Positions 39,601-48,461 of a DNA stretch of 64,000 nt are shown one piece after another. Location: the NCBI RefSeq assembly GCF_009834515.1, contig NZ_CP019426.1, forward strand, positions 6,093,501 through 6,157,500. The letters run 5' to 3'. This DNA is from Pseudomonas sp. R84. Lineage in GTDB: Bacteria; Pseudomonadota; Gammaproteobacteria; Pseudomonadales; Pseudomonadaceae. The translations under genes were made by a program, and so were the position numbers. Numbering within the stretch: the first letter of the stretch is position 1; the number at the start of each line of letters is the position of its first letter. The notes under the pieces were generated by a model. That model made no database searches. It was not told where the DNA came from and saw only the letters and a list, made by a program, of their open reading frames with translations.

Positions 39601-42502
39601 GCAGCAGATCGGCCATGTGCGCGCCTTCGCCGAGGGTGGTCAGTTCATCCAGCAAGGCGCTGAGTTCCTGACGCTCGCCGGGGTGTTGCTGCCAGCGTTG
39701 TAGCAGGCTCTCAGCATCCAGCAGGATATCCATGCCTTTAGCGAGGAAGTTATTGATCAGTTGCGGATCGCGCTTGATCCGCAGGCCGGTATTGGGCGCA
39801 TCGAGGATCGACGCCAGACGCTCGGCGAGCAGGGTTTCCGAGCGTTTGATCAGCGACTGCGCACCGACAATCGGTGCCAGCGGATCATGCTTGAGCTGAC
39901 GCAGGCCGACGCGGAACAGGCCCTCGGCCTCGAGGAGCAATTCCACTTCGTCGAGGTCCAGCGGCAACTGGTGCGCCTTGAACTCGCGGGCCAGTTGATC
40001 GAGCGGTGCAGCGAGTTCGGCAATCGGCAATACGCCAGCCATCGAGGCGCTGCCCTTGAGCGTATGCAAGGCGCGCTGCAACTCGTCGCTGGCTTGCAAC
40101 GGCACGTGTTCGGCGGCCTGATCAAGAAAACGATTGAGACTGGCTAGGTGGGTCTCGGCTTCTTTGCGGAAGATTTCCAGCAACAGCGGATCGAGCGCCG
40201 CGACATCGTCGACGTCTTCGGCAGCCAGCGGTTCATCACCCTTGGCCAAGGCGTGAGCACGGGCAGCGAGTTGGTCGACATCGCTGCGCTGCCGTTGGCT
40301 GTTAGTGGCGAATTCGCTGATCAACTCGGGCAGCAACAGCACGGTGTCGGTAAGCAGTTGCTGCACCACCGAGCCGGGTTCGACGCTTTGTTCGAGCACG
40401 CGGTTGAGCAGGTTTTCCACTGCCCACGCCAGCTCACCGAGGATCAGCGCGCGGACCATGCGCCCGCTGCCCTTGAGGGTGTGGAAGGCGCGGCGCAGTT
40501 CAGTCAGCGCGTCACGATCCTGCGGATTGGCGGTCCAGCGCGGCAGGTATTCGTGGAGGACTTCGAGGACCTCGTCGGTCTCCTCAAGGAACACCTCGCG
40601 CAGCTCATCGTCGACCGGTTCTTCATCGGCCGGCGGCGGCATCAGGTTGCCGGGTGTAATCAGTGCAGGCGGATTGACCGCTGACACCGGGCTGGCCAGA
40701 ACATCGGCCAGCGACTGCACGATTTCCGGGTCATCAAGCGCCTGCATGTCCTGCATCACCAGCGCTTCGCTGGGGCTGAGCACGTCGTCGAGTACCGGCA
40801 CATGCTGTGCGCCGGGCTGCTCATCGGGAAAAAAGCCCAGACTAGCGAGGGATTTCTGCGCCACATCCAGCAGTTGTTCGCCCGCTGCCTGTGGGTCATC
40901 GCTCAAGCGTTCGAGGTAGTACTCAAGGCTGCTGATGACATCCGCCAGACGATCGAGTTGTTCCCAACCCGGCTCATGCGGATCGAGCAGCAAATGTTCG
41001 CGGATAAACCCGGTGCACGCCTCGACCAGACTCGCCGCCCGGCTCAGCGGAATCATCGCCAGTGCCCCACGCACCTGAGTCAGCAACGCCGGCAACGGTT
41101 GCAGGTGCTGGCGATCCCAATCGGCGTCGATGTAGTCGACGATCATGTCCTTGGCCTGTTGCAGGCAGATGCGTGCTTCCTTGATGACGATCTGATGGAT
41201 CTGCGTCAGGTCGGTGGTCGGCAGGCGCGAATCTTCCGGGCTTTCCGGCTCGACGGTGCCGACCATTCCGGCCAGCGTTGCTTCGACATAAAGCAGCGCA
41301 CCGGCAACGTCCATCAGGATCGCGTCATTCGGTTCGCGCTGGCCTTGGGCAAGGCTGAGCACCACGGCCAATTGATCGATGATCACTTTGCGCGGCTGGC
41401 CAAAACCGAGCACGGCGAGGGTGTCGGCAATCTGTCGCAGCGGTGCGAGCAGGCTTTCCAGATCCGAGGTGTGCTGGCGGTCGCTGCGCACGAACAGATC
41501 GAGGCGCTCCTTGACCCGCACCAGTTCTTCACACAAGGCAGCCAGCACCGAGCGCATCGCATCGCGGTCGGGGCCGGCCAGGCGCGCGCGTTCTTCGTCG
41601 ACCATCGCGCTGTCGGGCAACGCGTCGTCCAGCGAGTAGCGATCTTTCATGGTCAGCATCTGCCCGGTGGGATGTTCGGCTTTGGCAATATAGAACAACA
41701 GGCTTTTCAGCAGCTCCGCAGGCGCCGGCTGATTGAGCCCGGTCATGCCCTGCTCGAGCAGGCGTTTGAGTTCTTTGTCGGCGTCCTTGAACAGGCTGCG
41801 CAGCGCCGGGCTGTTGGCGATCACGCCTTCGCGCATGCCTTCGACCAGCGCCGAGGCGACTTGCCACAGCGGGCTCAGCGGCGAATCACCGCTCAGCGCT
41901 TCGAGGCGGGTGAAGACTTTGGCCAGATAACCGAGGTGGGTCTGGTCATCCTGCTCGCGCAGCAAACCGACCAAAGCCATTTGCAGCATCTGGCGCAGTT
42001 TGCGCAGCACATTCCGCAGTTCCGCCGGTTCCAGCAGTGCCAACGTCTCTACGCTGAGCGGCGGTAATTCGGGTAATTGCGGGCTGAACAGGCTGGTTTC
42101 CGAGAGCAGGCTTTCGCCCCGGGCGCTGCGCAGATCGTTGATCAACGGCAACACCACCAGCGGCAAATCTCGGCGGGCGCTCTGCACACGGTCGAGGTAG
42201 ATCGGCAATTGCCCAAGGGCTTGCAGCAACAGATGCAGCGCTTCGTCGCGATAGCTGACGCGTTCGTGCTGCAGGGCTTCGACCAGATGTTCCATTTCTT
42301 CGGCGAGCAAGGCTGCGCCGTAGAACTCGACCATCTGCAGGCTGCCATGGACCTGATGGATGTAATCCAGGCACTCGTCCAGCCCGGGAAAAACCTGCGG
42401 ATCATCGAGCACGGCTTCAATCGCCTGATGCGCCTGCTTCAGCGTTTCGGCAATTTCGCCTTTGACCCATTCGAGGGCCACATAGTCGTGCCGATCACCC
42501 AT
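36593..42502 (-). CDS. chpA: Hybrid chemosensory histidine kinase ChpA
   Basis: ChpA is the CheA-type kinase of the type IV pilus chemosensory pathway. The ATG at 42502 (GGAG 5 bp before) gives 1969 residues; a GTG overlapping the pilJ stop is the alternative. An N-terminal Hpt-like segment has HQVHG at 49-53. Four canonical Hpt domains carry HTLKG with His674, His813, His1117 and His1258. The CheA core follows: dimerisation region after residue 1365, N box (LRNAVDHGLE, about 1556), G1 (DIRDDGAGV, about 1595) and G2 (GRGVGMD, about 1649). A CheW-like domain spans about 1685-1840, and a C-terminal receiver has Asp1898. The PAO1 protein is about 500 residues longer, with more Hpt-type domains. 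Confidence 0.95.
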   Translation of the reverse strand: MGDRHDYVALEWVKGEIAETLKQAHQAIEAVLDDPQVFPGLDECLDYIHQVHGSLQMVEFYGAALLAEEMEHLVEALQHERVSYRDEALHLLLQALGQLPIYLDRVQSARRDLPLVVLPLINDLRSARGESLLSETSLFSPQLPELPPLSVETLALLEPAELRNVLRKLRQMLQMALVGLLREQDDQTHLGYLAKVFTRLEALSGDSPLSPLWQVASALVEGMREGVIANSPALRSLFKDADKELKRLLEQGMTGLNQPAPAELLKSLLFYIAKAEHPTGQMLTMKDRYSLDDALPDSAMVDEERARLAGPDRDAMRSVLAALCEELVRVKERLDLFVRSDRQHTSDLESLLAPLRQIADTLAVLGFGQPRKVIIDQLAVVLSLAQGQREPNDAILMDVAGALLYVEATLAGMVGTVEPESPEDSRLPTTDLTQIHQIVIKEARICLQQAKDMIVDYIDADWDRQHLQPLPALLTQVRGALAMIPLSRAASLVEACTGFIREHLLLDPHEPGWEQLDRLADVISSLEYYLERLSDDPQAAGEQLLDVAQKSLASLGFFPDEQPGAQHVPVLDDVLSPSEALVMQDMQALDDPEIVQSLADVLASPVSAVNPPALITPGNLMPPPADEEPVDDELREVFLEETDEVLEVLHEYLPRWTANPQDRDALTELRRAFHTLKGSGRMVRALILGELAWAVENLLNRVLEQSVEPGSVVQQLLTDTVLLLPELISEFATNSQRQRSDVDQLAARAHALAKGDEPLAAEDVDDVAALDPLLLEIFRKEAETHLASLNRFLDQAAEHVPLQASDELQRALHTLKGSASMAGVLPIAELAAPLDQLAREFKAHQLPLDLDEVELLLEAEGLFRVGLRQLKHDPLAPIVGAQSLIKRSETLLAERLASILDAPNTGLRIKRDPQLINNFLAKGMDILLDAESLLQRWQQHPGERQELSALLDELTTLGEGAHMADLLPVDVLCEALLDLYGAVEESSLAVSERFFQEAQNAHEALINMLDELAAGQEVTPQPERIRALHDLLDESLDPSSMGLIRSDGSRTLSIRELGSATAELQQKATALEPDDEIVEIFLEEAVDILDSSGQALQRWLSDPDNAAPLSSLQRDLHTLKGGARMAEVEAIGDLAQELESLYEGLVDRRFNYSETLRRLLLKSHERLALLLEQLQQHQPLTPAQDLIETLRQVRQGQAVSETPQPAADHDSAGHDPELLEIFLEEGFDIIENSGAALLRWQAEPGNRQEVETLLRDLHTLKGGARMVEIGPIGDLAHELEYLYESLSSGVLQPSAELFALVQRGHDRLAQMLDGVRAGQPCPPADRLINAIQNFSHPVTVETPPALPLPAKTEPAPPTAEAGADMVKVSAELLDELVNLAGETSIFRGRIEQQVNDAQIALNEMETTIERMRDQLRRLDTETQGRILSRQQVDAEHLGYEEFDPLEMDRHSQLQQLSRALFESASDLLDLKETLDRRNHDAENLLQQQGRINTELQEGLMRTRMVPFERMLPRLKRIVRQVAEELNKDVAFVVGNAEGEMDRNVLERMAAPLEHMLRNAVDHGLESAEVRLAAGKPAQGQISLDLSREGGDIVFDIRDDGAGVPLEAVRKKAIKRGMLAPEAEISDRDVLQFILQPGFSTAEKITQISGRGVGMDVVHEEVRQLGGSMSIDSVPGQGVHFRIRLPFTVSVNRALMVQCGEDQYAIPLNTIEGIVRVLPNDLEAHFRVDPPRYQYGGQTYELCYLGELLKTAPRPKLLGQNLPLPVLLVHYNDRRIAVLVDTMAGTREIVVKSLGAQFAAVQGVSGATILGDGRVVLILDLLAPIRAMQARIVQPPTLPEVDSEPHKPLLVMVVDDSVTVRKVTSRLLERHGMNVLTAKDGVDAMLLLEEHMPDLMLLDIEMPRMDGFEVATQVRNDERLQHLPIIMITSRTGQKHRDRAMAIGVNDYLGKPYQESVLLESIAQWSKKHA

Positions 42503-42513
42503 AACCACTCCAC

Positions 42514-44562
42514 TCACGCTTTATCTGTCGCCGCCGGCAAGGTGAAGCCGGACACCGAACGCCGTAGCTGACTGGCCATTTTCGTCAGGTTGCCGATGCT
42601 CTCGGCGGTGGCCGTGGAGCCGGACGAGGTCTGCGAGGTGATCTGCTGGATCACGTTCATCGTCAGCGAGATCTGCCCCGCCGAAGTCGTCTGCTGCTGC
42701 GCTGCGTTGGAGATGCTTTGAATCAGCGCCGCAAGGGTCTTCGATACGCCTTCGATTTCTTCCAGGGCCACACCGGCATCCTGCGCCAGTCGCGCGCCGC
42801 GCACCACTTCAGTGGTGGTTTGCTCCATGGAAATCACGGCTTCATTGGTGTCGGTCTGAATCGCCCGCACCAGGGTTTCGATCTGCCGGGTAGCAGCGGA
42901 CGAACGTTCGGCGAGGCGCTGCACTTCGTCAGCGACCACAGCAAAACCGCGCCCGGCGTCACCGGCCATCGACGCCTGAATCGCCGCGTTAAGGGCGAGG
43001 ATGTTGGTCTGGTCGGCAATGTCGTCGATCAGGCTGACGATGTCGCCGATTTCCTGCGACGACTCGCCGAGACGCTTGATGCGTTTGGCGGTGTCCTGAA
43101 TCTGTTCGCGAATATTGTCCATGCCGTGGATGGTGTTGTGCACCACCTCGTTGCCCTTGTTGGCGATCTCCACGGAACGCTCCGCCACCGCTGAAGACTC
43201 GGCGGCGTTGGCCGAGACCTGATCGATGGATTCGGCCATGTCACTGATCGCCGTCGACGCTTCGGAAATCTGTTGAGCCTGATGCTCCGAGGCTTGGGCC
43301 AGGTGCATGGCGGTGGCCTGGGTTTCCTGCACCGCTGCGGCGACCTGACCGGCAGTGAGGTTGATCGTCGCGACGAGATCGCGCAGTTGGTCGACGGAAT
43401 AGTTGATCGAGTCGGCGATAGTGCCGGTGAAGTCTTCGGTCACCGAAGCGGTCACGGTAAGATCGCCGTCGGCGAGGTCTTCGATCTCGTCGAGCAGACG
43501 CATGATCGCGTTCTGGTTGCGCTCGTTCTTCTCGGCGGTTTCACGCAACTGGCGATTGGTCTCGCGGACCATGACCAGACCGATGAGGATGATCGAGGCC
43601 AGCGCCAGCAAGCCAAGAACGTAGCCGCCGATGGTGTCGGTATTGCGTCCGCCGGCAAGATTTTCGAAACCGGTGGCGAGGTGCGAGGCCTCGTCGAGCA
43701 GGGTTTGCGAGAGGCTGAAGATGTTGCTCGCCGATTCACGGACTTTGAACAGCTCCGGCGAGGTTTCGAGGATTTCATCCACCGAGCCGGAAACGAACTG
43801 GAATAGCTCGGAAATCTCGCTCAAACGCGCACGGGCGTCACGGTCTTCGACCTGGCTGATTTTCAGCGTCGGATTGCCTTGCAGCATGCCGTTGAGCACT
43901 TGGCCGAAACGGGTGGCATCACGGCCGAAGGCATCGGCGGCTTGCTGGGAGTTTTCGTCGCCGGCGAGCACGGTGTTGACCGCGCCGAGGATACGTTCGG
44001 CCAGCAGCGATTGGCGCTGGGCCATCGCCACTTGCGCCGCCGGAGCACCGCGCTGGAGGAGGATTTCGACGACTTTTTCGTATTCGATCTGCAACTGCGG
44101 CACGGTTTCGGCCAAAGTCGCGGCGACCTGATGCAGCGACAGCACAGTCTGCTCGCTGGAAAGAATCGCGTCGGTGTTTTTCAGCAGGCGCTCCCAGTCG
44201 AGCTGCACCGCGCGCATTTCCGGGCGCACGGTGGCCGGGGCGGGAGGCAGGCCGGTGGCCGGGTCGCCCTTCTTCAGGTAACCCCAGCGCTGGGCGAAAT
44301 CGTTGCGCGCATCGCTGAGCAGCTTGAACGCGGCCGCCTTGCCAGCGGCGGCTTCGGTCGCGTTCTTGGCGATGCGTTGCGAGAGCACGCGCAATTCACC
44401 GGCGTGGCCGATGTACTGTTTGTCGTAGTTCGCCTGGGTGTTTAGGTAAGCGAAGTTGGCGAACAGCAGCATGATGAACACGATCAGTGCGATGAACAGC
44501 ACGATGATCTGCGAGCGACTACGCGATCCTTCCGCCGGCTTGCCTGTTTTTGCTTTTGTCAT
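42514..44562 (-). CDS. pilJ: Methyl-accepting chemoreceptor PilJ
   Basis: PilJ is the inner-membrane receptor of the Pil-Chp pathway. Of its 682 residues, a transmembrane helix ([21 protein letters not shown]) sits near 20-40, and a large periplasmic region of about 270 residues follows. The second helix is near 310-330 ([19 protein letters not shown]), then a HAMP-like segment and the signalling hairpin with [31 protein letters not shown]. PilJ hairpins differ from classical chemoreceptors, as here (QASMAGDAG instead of EAARAGE). A REPIN lies in the 144-bp gap to pilI; pilK, which follows pilJ in PAO1, is absent. Confidence 0.95.
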   Translation of the reverse strand: MTKAKTGKPAEGSRSRSQIIVLFIALIVFIMLLFANFAYLNTQANYDKQYIGHAGELRVLSQRIAKNATEAAAGKAAAFKLLSDARNDFAQRWGYLKKGDPATGLPPAPATVRPEMRAVQLDWERLLKNTDAILSSEQTVLSLHQVAATLAETVPQLQIEYEKVVEILLQRGAPAAQVAMAQRQSLLAERILGAVNTVLAGDENSQQAADAFGRDATRFGQVLNGMLQGNPTLKISQVEDRDARARLSEISELFQFVSGSVDEILETSPELFKVRESASNIFSLSQTLLDEASHLATGFENLAGGRNTDTIGGYVLGLLALASIILIGLVMVRETNRQLRETAEKNERNQNAIMRLLDEIEDLADGDLTVTASVTEDFTGTIADSINYSVDQLRDLVATINLTAGQVAAAVQETQATAMHLAQASEHQAQQISEASTAISDMAESIDQVSANAAESSAVAERSVEIANKGNEVVHNTIHGMDNIREQIQDTAKRIKRLGESSQEIGDIVSLIDDIADQTNILALNAAIQASMAGDAGRGFAVVADEVQRLAERSSAATRQIETLVRAIQTDTNEAVISMEQTTTEVVRGARLAQDAGVALEEIEGVSKTLAALIQSISNAAQQQTTSAGQISLTMNVIQQITSQTSSGSTATAESIGNLTKMASQLRRSVSGFTLPAATDKA

Positions 44563-44597
44563 CGGTCCTCGCCTGTTTGAAGCTCACCGGTAGAACC

Positions 44598-44686
44598 TGT
44601 AGGAGTGAGCCTACTCGCGATTGAACGATAACGCGGTGTACTTGATACACCGCGGTGCCTGAATCGCGAGCAGGCTCACTCCTACA
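44598..44686. repeat. REPIN-type inverted repeat, family B, inside the Pil-Chp operon
   Basis: Facing family B motifs lie between pilI and pilJ. The spacer itself holds a perfect palindrome, CGCGGTGTA (44632-44640) and TACACCGCG (44646-44654). Confidence 0.85.
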
Positions 44687-44706
44687 AGGGATCTTTGTTG
44701 TAACGG

Positions 44707-45246
44707 CTATATCGCAATGCTCATGAACACCGGGGATTTCGCCAACGCGAACAAGCTGAACACCCGCCAGTTCTGCTCGCGGCGGAAATAGCCTTTGACG
44801 AACTCGGCCTTCGAGCCCTGGCGCTTGCTGATCGAGATCGGTTCGAAACTGTCCTGCTCGAAATGCTGCAGACCAATAACCTCATCGACCATCAACCCGG
44901 CAAACACATCGCCATGCTCTACCACCAAGACCCGCCGCTGTTTACGCAACGGCGACAGTTCATGCCCGAAGAAGCCGCACAGATCCATGATCGGCAGCAG
45001 CCGCCCGCGCAGGTTAGCCACACCCTTGACCCACGGCTTGACGCCGGGCAACTGAGTGAAACGCGGCTCGTGCAGCACTTCGCTGACTTCGCCCATCGGC
45101 GCCACATACCAATGCTCGCCAAGGCGAAAGCCGATGCCGCTCCAGCGATCCTGGCGCGCCGGTTGCGACGGCAGGTCCGCCGCCAGCAAGCGGCAACGCT
45201 GGTCGATTTGCCAGAGCAGTTCGAACGCGGTCAGCGATTCGCTCAT
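44707..45246 (-). CDS. pilI: CheW-like adaptor PilI
   Basis: A 179-residue CheW-domain adaptor that couples PilJ to ChpA. The domain runs from about residue 38 (GIGFRLGEHWYVAPMGEVSEVLHEP) through VKGVANLRGRLLPIMDLCGFFG, the conserved Arg-containing turn, to GLMVDEVIGLQHF. It starts 10 bp after the pilH stop. The operon order pilG-pilH-pilI-pilJ is the same as in PAO1. Confidence 0.95.
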   Translation of the reverse strand: MSESLTAFELLWQIDQRCRLLAADLPSQPARQDRWSGIGFRLGEHWYVAPMGEVSEVLHEPRFTQLPGVKPWVKGVANLRGRLLPIMDLCGFFGHELSPLRKQRRVLVVEHGDVFAGLMVDEVIGLQHFEQDSFEPISISKRQGSKAEFVKGYFRREQNWRVFSLFALAKSPVFMSIAI

Positions 45247-45256
45247 GGTCGCGCGA

Positions 45257-45622
45257 TCAGCCTTCGAGCACGTTGTTCAGGGTCTTGATCAGGGTGTCTT
45301 CGTCGACCGGTTTGGTCAGGTAGTCCTTGGCGCCCTGGCGGGTGCCCCAGACCTTGTCGGTTTCCTGATCCTTGGTGGTGATGATGATCACCGGGATGTG
45401 TCCGGTTTCCGGATCTTTGGTCAGTTGACGAGTCGCCTGAAAACCATTGAGGCCGGGCATGACGATGTCCATCAATACCGCGTCGGGTTTTTCCTGACGG
45501 GCCAGGGCCACGCCGTCGGCGCCGTTTTCGGCTTTGAGCACTTCATGGCCGTGCTTTTCGAGCATGCCGGTGAGTTTGTACATTTCAGTCGGCGAATCAT
45601 CGACGATCAGGATACGTGCCAT
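45257..45622 (-). CDS. pilH: Response regulator PilH
   Basis: A 121-residue single-domain CheY-like receiver that acts as one of two output proteins of Pil-Chp and is usually linked to pilus retraction or signal sink. Key residues are DDS near position 9, the phosphorylation Asp in VLMDIVMPG (about 52) and the KP pair near 103 (YLTKPVDE). The ATG at 45622 gives the usual start MARILIVDD; a 4-residue extension is possible but unlikely. Confidence 0.96.
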   Translation of the reverse strand: MARILIVDDSPTEMYKLTGMLEKHGHEVLKAENGADGVALARQEKPDAVLMDIVMPGLNGFQATRQLTKDPETGHIPVIIITTKDQETDKVWGTRQGAKDYLTKPVDEDTLIKTLNNVLEG

Positions 45623-45682
45623 GGTTTTCCCCATTTTTCTTGTCGACCCCCGGCCCGCTGGCCGAGCGTCACTGTACGTGTC

Positions 45683-46087
45683 TTACTGCGGCAAAACGGC
45701 GGCGAAGCCCGGAACATGGGCCTGGATCGCGTTGAGCAGTTCTTCCTTGCTGAAAGGCTTGGTCAAAAATTGATCAGAACCGACAATCCGCCCCTTGGCC
45801 TTGTCGAACAGCCCGTCACGCGATGACAGCATGATCACCGGCGTCGCCTTGAACGCACTGTTGTTCTTGATTAAAGCGCAGGTCTGATAACCATCCAGAC
45901 GCGGCATCATGATGTCGACAAAAATGATCCCGGGATGGTTGTCGGCGATCTTCGCCAACGCGTCGAAACCGTCGATCGCCGTGATCACTTCGCAGCCGAC
46001 ATTCTTCAATAAGGTTTCGGCGGTGCGACGAATCGTTTTCGAGTCGTCGATGACCATGACCTTCAAGGCGCTGGACTGCTGTTCCAT
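45683..46087 (-). CDS. pilG: Response regulator PilG
   Basis: A 134-residue CheY-like receiver, the activating output of Pil-Chp that promotes pilus extension and raises cAMP in P. aeruginosa. Residues IDDSKTIRRTAETLL (about 13), the phospho-Asp in IIFVDIMMPRLDG (about 57) and FLTKPFSKEEL (about 107) define the receiver. It is the first gene of the operon, with a 60-bp gap to pilH and a divergent promoter region shared with gshB. Confidence 0.96.
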   Translation of the reverse strand: MEQQSSALKVMVIDDSKTIRRTAETLLKNVGCEVITAIDGFDALAKIADNHPGIIFVDIMMPRLDGYQTCALIKNNSAFKATPVIMLSSRDGLFDKAKGRIVGSDQFLTKPFSKEELLNAIQAHVPGFAAVLPQ

Positions 46088-46312
46088 AAGAGGGCTCTAC
46101 CGTCGCCTTTGCGAATCAAATTGTCCGTTTTGCGATGAGTAATGGCTGGAAACCCTTGATGTTCAAGGGCCAGCACTGCTTGGCAGCCTTTTTAGCACAG
46201 TCTCCAGATGCAATCTATCGACGGGTTTTCCCTTGACCGAAAACCCGCCCGGCGCCACTCTGGCGGCACTTTTTCAATACCGATCCGGTAGCCAATTTTC
46301 GAGGAAAACCCA

Positions 46313-47284
46313 ATGAGCGTTCGCGTCGGGATTGTCATGGACCCTATCGCCAGCATCTCCTATAAAAAGGATAGCTCGCTGGCCATGCTGCTGGCCGCGC
46401 AGAAGCGTGGCTGGGAACTGTTCTATATGGAACAGCGTGACCTGTATCAGGGTGAAGGTCAGGCCCGGGCGCGCATGAAGCCGCTGAAAGTCTTCGCCAA
46501 CCCGGAAAAATGGTTCGAACTGGACGCCGAGCAGGACAACCTGCTGAGCGATCTGGACGTGATCCTGATGCGCAAGGATCCGCCGTTCGACATGGAGTTC
46601 GTTTACTCCACTTACCTGCTCGAACAGGCCGAAACCGCTGGCGTGCTGGTGGTGAACAAGCCGCAGAGCCTGCGCGACTGCAATGAAAAGCTGTTCGCCA
46701 CGCTGTTCCCGCAGTGCACGCCGCCAACCATCGTCAGCCGCCGCGCCGACGTGCTGCGTGAATTCGCCGCCAAGCACGGCGACGTGATCCTCAAGCCGCT
46801 GGACGGCATGGGCGGTACTTCGATCTTCCGCCACCGCGCAGGCGACCCGAACCTGTCGGTGATTCTGGAAACCCTGACCGCCCTCGGTGGCCAGCAGATC
46901 ATGGGCCAGGCCTACCTGCCAGCGATCAAGGACGGTGACAAACGCATTCTGATGATCGACGGCGAGCCGGTGGATTACTGCCTGGCGCGGATTCCGGCGC
47001 AGGGCGAAACCCGTGGCAACCTGGCGGCCGGTGGCCGTGGCGAAGCGCGTCCGCTGACCGACAAGGATCGCTGGATTGCTGCACAGGTCGGTCCGACCCT
47101 GCGTGAGAAAGGTCTGCTGTTCGTTGGTCTCGATGTCATCGGTGAAAGCCTGACCGAAATCAACGTCACCAGCCCGACTTGCATCCGTGAGATCGACAAC
47201 GCCTTCGGCACCGACATTGGCGGCCTGCTGATGGACGCGATCGAGAAGAAGCTGCAAGCCTCGAGCCGCAAGCAGCAAGCTTGA
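46313..47284 (+). CDS. gshB: Glutathione synthetase
   Basis: GshB joins gamma-glutamylcysteine and glycine with ATP to give glutathione. The 323-residue ATP-grasp protein has the N-terminal RVGIVMDPIASISYKKDSS, the ATP-binding KPLDGMGGTSIFR near 156, and LMIDGEPVDYCLARIPAQGETRGNLAAGG near 223. The metal-binding end NVTSPTCIREID lies near 283. GAGGA precedes the ATG. A strong hairpin follows in the 106-bp gap to tonB. Confidence 0.97.
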   Translation: MSVRVGIVMDPIASISYKKDSSLAMLLAAQKRGWELFYMEQRDLYQGEGQARARMKPLKVFANPEKWFELDAEQDNLLSDLDVILMRKDPPFDMEFVYSTYLLEQAETAGVLVVNKPQSLRDCNEKLFATLFPQCTPPTIVSRRADVLREFAAKHGDVILKPLDGMGGTSIFRHRAGDPNLSVILETLTALGGQQIMGQAYLPAIKDGDKRILMIDGEPVDYCLARIPAQGETRGNLAAGGRGEARPLTDKDRWIAAQVGPTLREKGLLFVGLDVIGESLTEINVTSPTCIREIDNAFGTDIGGLLMDAIEKKLQASSRKQQA

Positions 47285-47330
47285 AGCCAGTGGTGTGCAG
47301 CTTGTCGCTTGAAGCTAGTCGCTTGCAGCT

Positions 47331-47385
47331 AAAAACCAACATTGCGTTATCATGCCGAGCCCGTAAAAACGCGATGTTGGTTTTT
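47331..47385 (+). terminator. 16-bp stem between gshB and tonB
   Basis: AAAAACCAACATTGCG (47331-47346) pairs with CGCGATGTTGGTTTTT (47370-47385), with one G-U pair, around a 23-nt loop. The flanking A and T runs suit a bidirectional terminator after gshB. It ends 5 bp before the tonB ATG. Confidence 0.65.
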
Positions 47386-47390
47386 CTGTT

Positions 47391-48290
47391 ATGACCCTCC
47401 CGTCCGATCTGCCCGCAGAACTCGCCCACCGTGGCGTGCGCCCAGCCGATCGCCTCGGATTTACCCTATTCCTCGCGGCGCTGATCCATTTGGCGCTGCT
47501 GCTCGGCGTCGGCTTCACGATGGTCGAGCCCAAGCAAATCAGCAAAACCCTGGAAATCACCCTCGCTACCTTCAAGAGCGAAAAGAAGCCGCAGAAGGCT
47601 GACTTTCTCGCACAGGAGAATCAGGAAGGCAGCGGCACGCTGGACAAGAAGGCGATCCCGAAGACCACTGAGGTCGCGCCGTTCCAGGACAATCAGGTCA
47701 AAAAAGTCACCCCGCCCCCGGCCGCCAAGCCGGAAGTGCAGGAGGCCGCGCCCAAGGCTGCGGTGACCACCGTCGCGCCGAAGCCGAAAAAGGCACCGAC
47801 CAAGAAAGAAGAAACCAAGACCGAGGTTAAACCGACGGTCGACGCACCGGAATTCGACAGCTCGCAGCTGTCCAGCGACATCGCCAGCCTCGAAGCGGAA
47901 CTGGCCAAGGAACAACAGCTGTACGCCAAGCGCCCGCGCATTCACCGCTTGAGTGCGGCATCGACCATGCGCGACAAGGGTGCCTGGTACAAGGACGACT
48001 GGCGCAAGAAGGTCGAACGCATCGGCAACCTCAATTACCCCGAAGAAGCACGGCGCAAGCAGATCTACGGCAATTTGCGCCTGATGGTTTCGATCAACCG
48101 CGACGGCTCGCTGTATGAAGTGCTGGTGCTGGAGTCTTCCGGCCAGCCGCTGCTGGATCAGGCGGCGCAGCGCATTGTTCGACTGGCGGCACCGTTTGCC
48201 CCGTTTACCGGGGACTTGTCGGATATCGACCGTCTGGAAATCATTCGTACCTGGAAATTCGCCCGGGGCGACAAGCTCTCGAGCAACTGA
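47391..48290 (+). CDS. tonB: Energy transducer TonB (TonB3-like)
   Basis: A 299-residue TonB-family protein that transmits proton-motive force to an outer-membrane partner. The single transmembrane helix is FTLFLAALIHLALLLGVGFTMV (about 24-45). A Lys/Pro/Ala-rich periplasmic spacer (about 85-150) follows. The C-terminal TonB domain has NLNYPEEARRKQIYGNLRLMVSINRDGSLYEV and ends in APFAPF. The PAO1 homologue between gshB and algH is TonB3, reported to affect twitching motility. This fits the adjoining pil genes. No Shine-Dalgarno is visible before the ATG. Confidence 0.9.
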   Translation: MTLPSDLPAELAHRGVRPADRLGFTLFLAALIHLALLLGVGFTMVEPKQISKTLEITLATFKSEKKPQKADFLAQENQEGSGTLDKKAIPKTTEVAPFQDNQVKKVTPPPAAKPEVQEAAPKAAVTTVAPKPKKAPTKKEETKTEVKPTVDAPEFDSSQLSSDIASLEAELAKEQQLYAKRPRIHRLSAASTMRDKGAWYKDDWRKKVERIGNLNYPEEARRKQIYGNLRLMVSINRDGSLYEVLVLESSGQPLLDQAAQRIVRLAAPFAPFTGDLSDIDRLEIIRTWKFARGDKLSSN

Positions 48291-48306
48291 CACAGCACAG
48301 CCCCCC

Positions 48307-48395
48307 TGTAGGAGTGAGCCTGCTCGCGATAGCGGTATGTCAGAACCTGAACATTTGACTGACACACCGCTATCGCGAGCAGGCTCACTCCTACA
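48307..48395. repeat. REPIN-type inverted repeat, family B
   Basis: Facing family B motifs with a spacer containing AGCGGTATGTCAG and its near complement. Located between tonB and algH. Confidence 0.85.
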
Positions 48396-48461
48396 GTTGA
48401 TCGGTGTGTTGCATACATCTCCAGCTTGTCAGTTTGCCCCCCGAACGCCACACTAGCGCAC

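Noticed and set aside
40802..42067. 421-residue plus-strand frame opposite chpA
   Set aside because: A shadow frame with no start signal; chpA is continuous through it.
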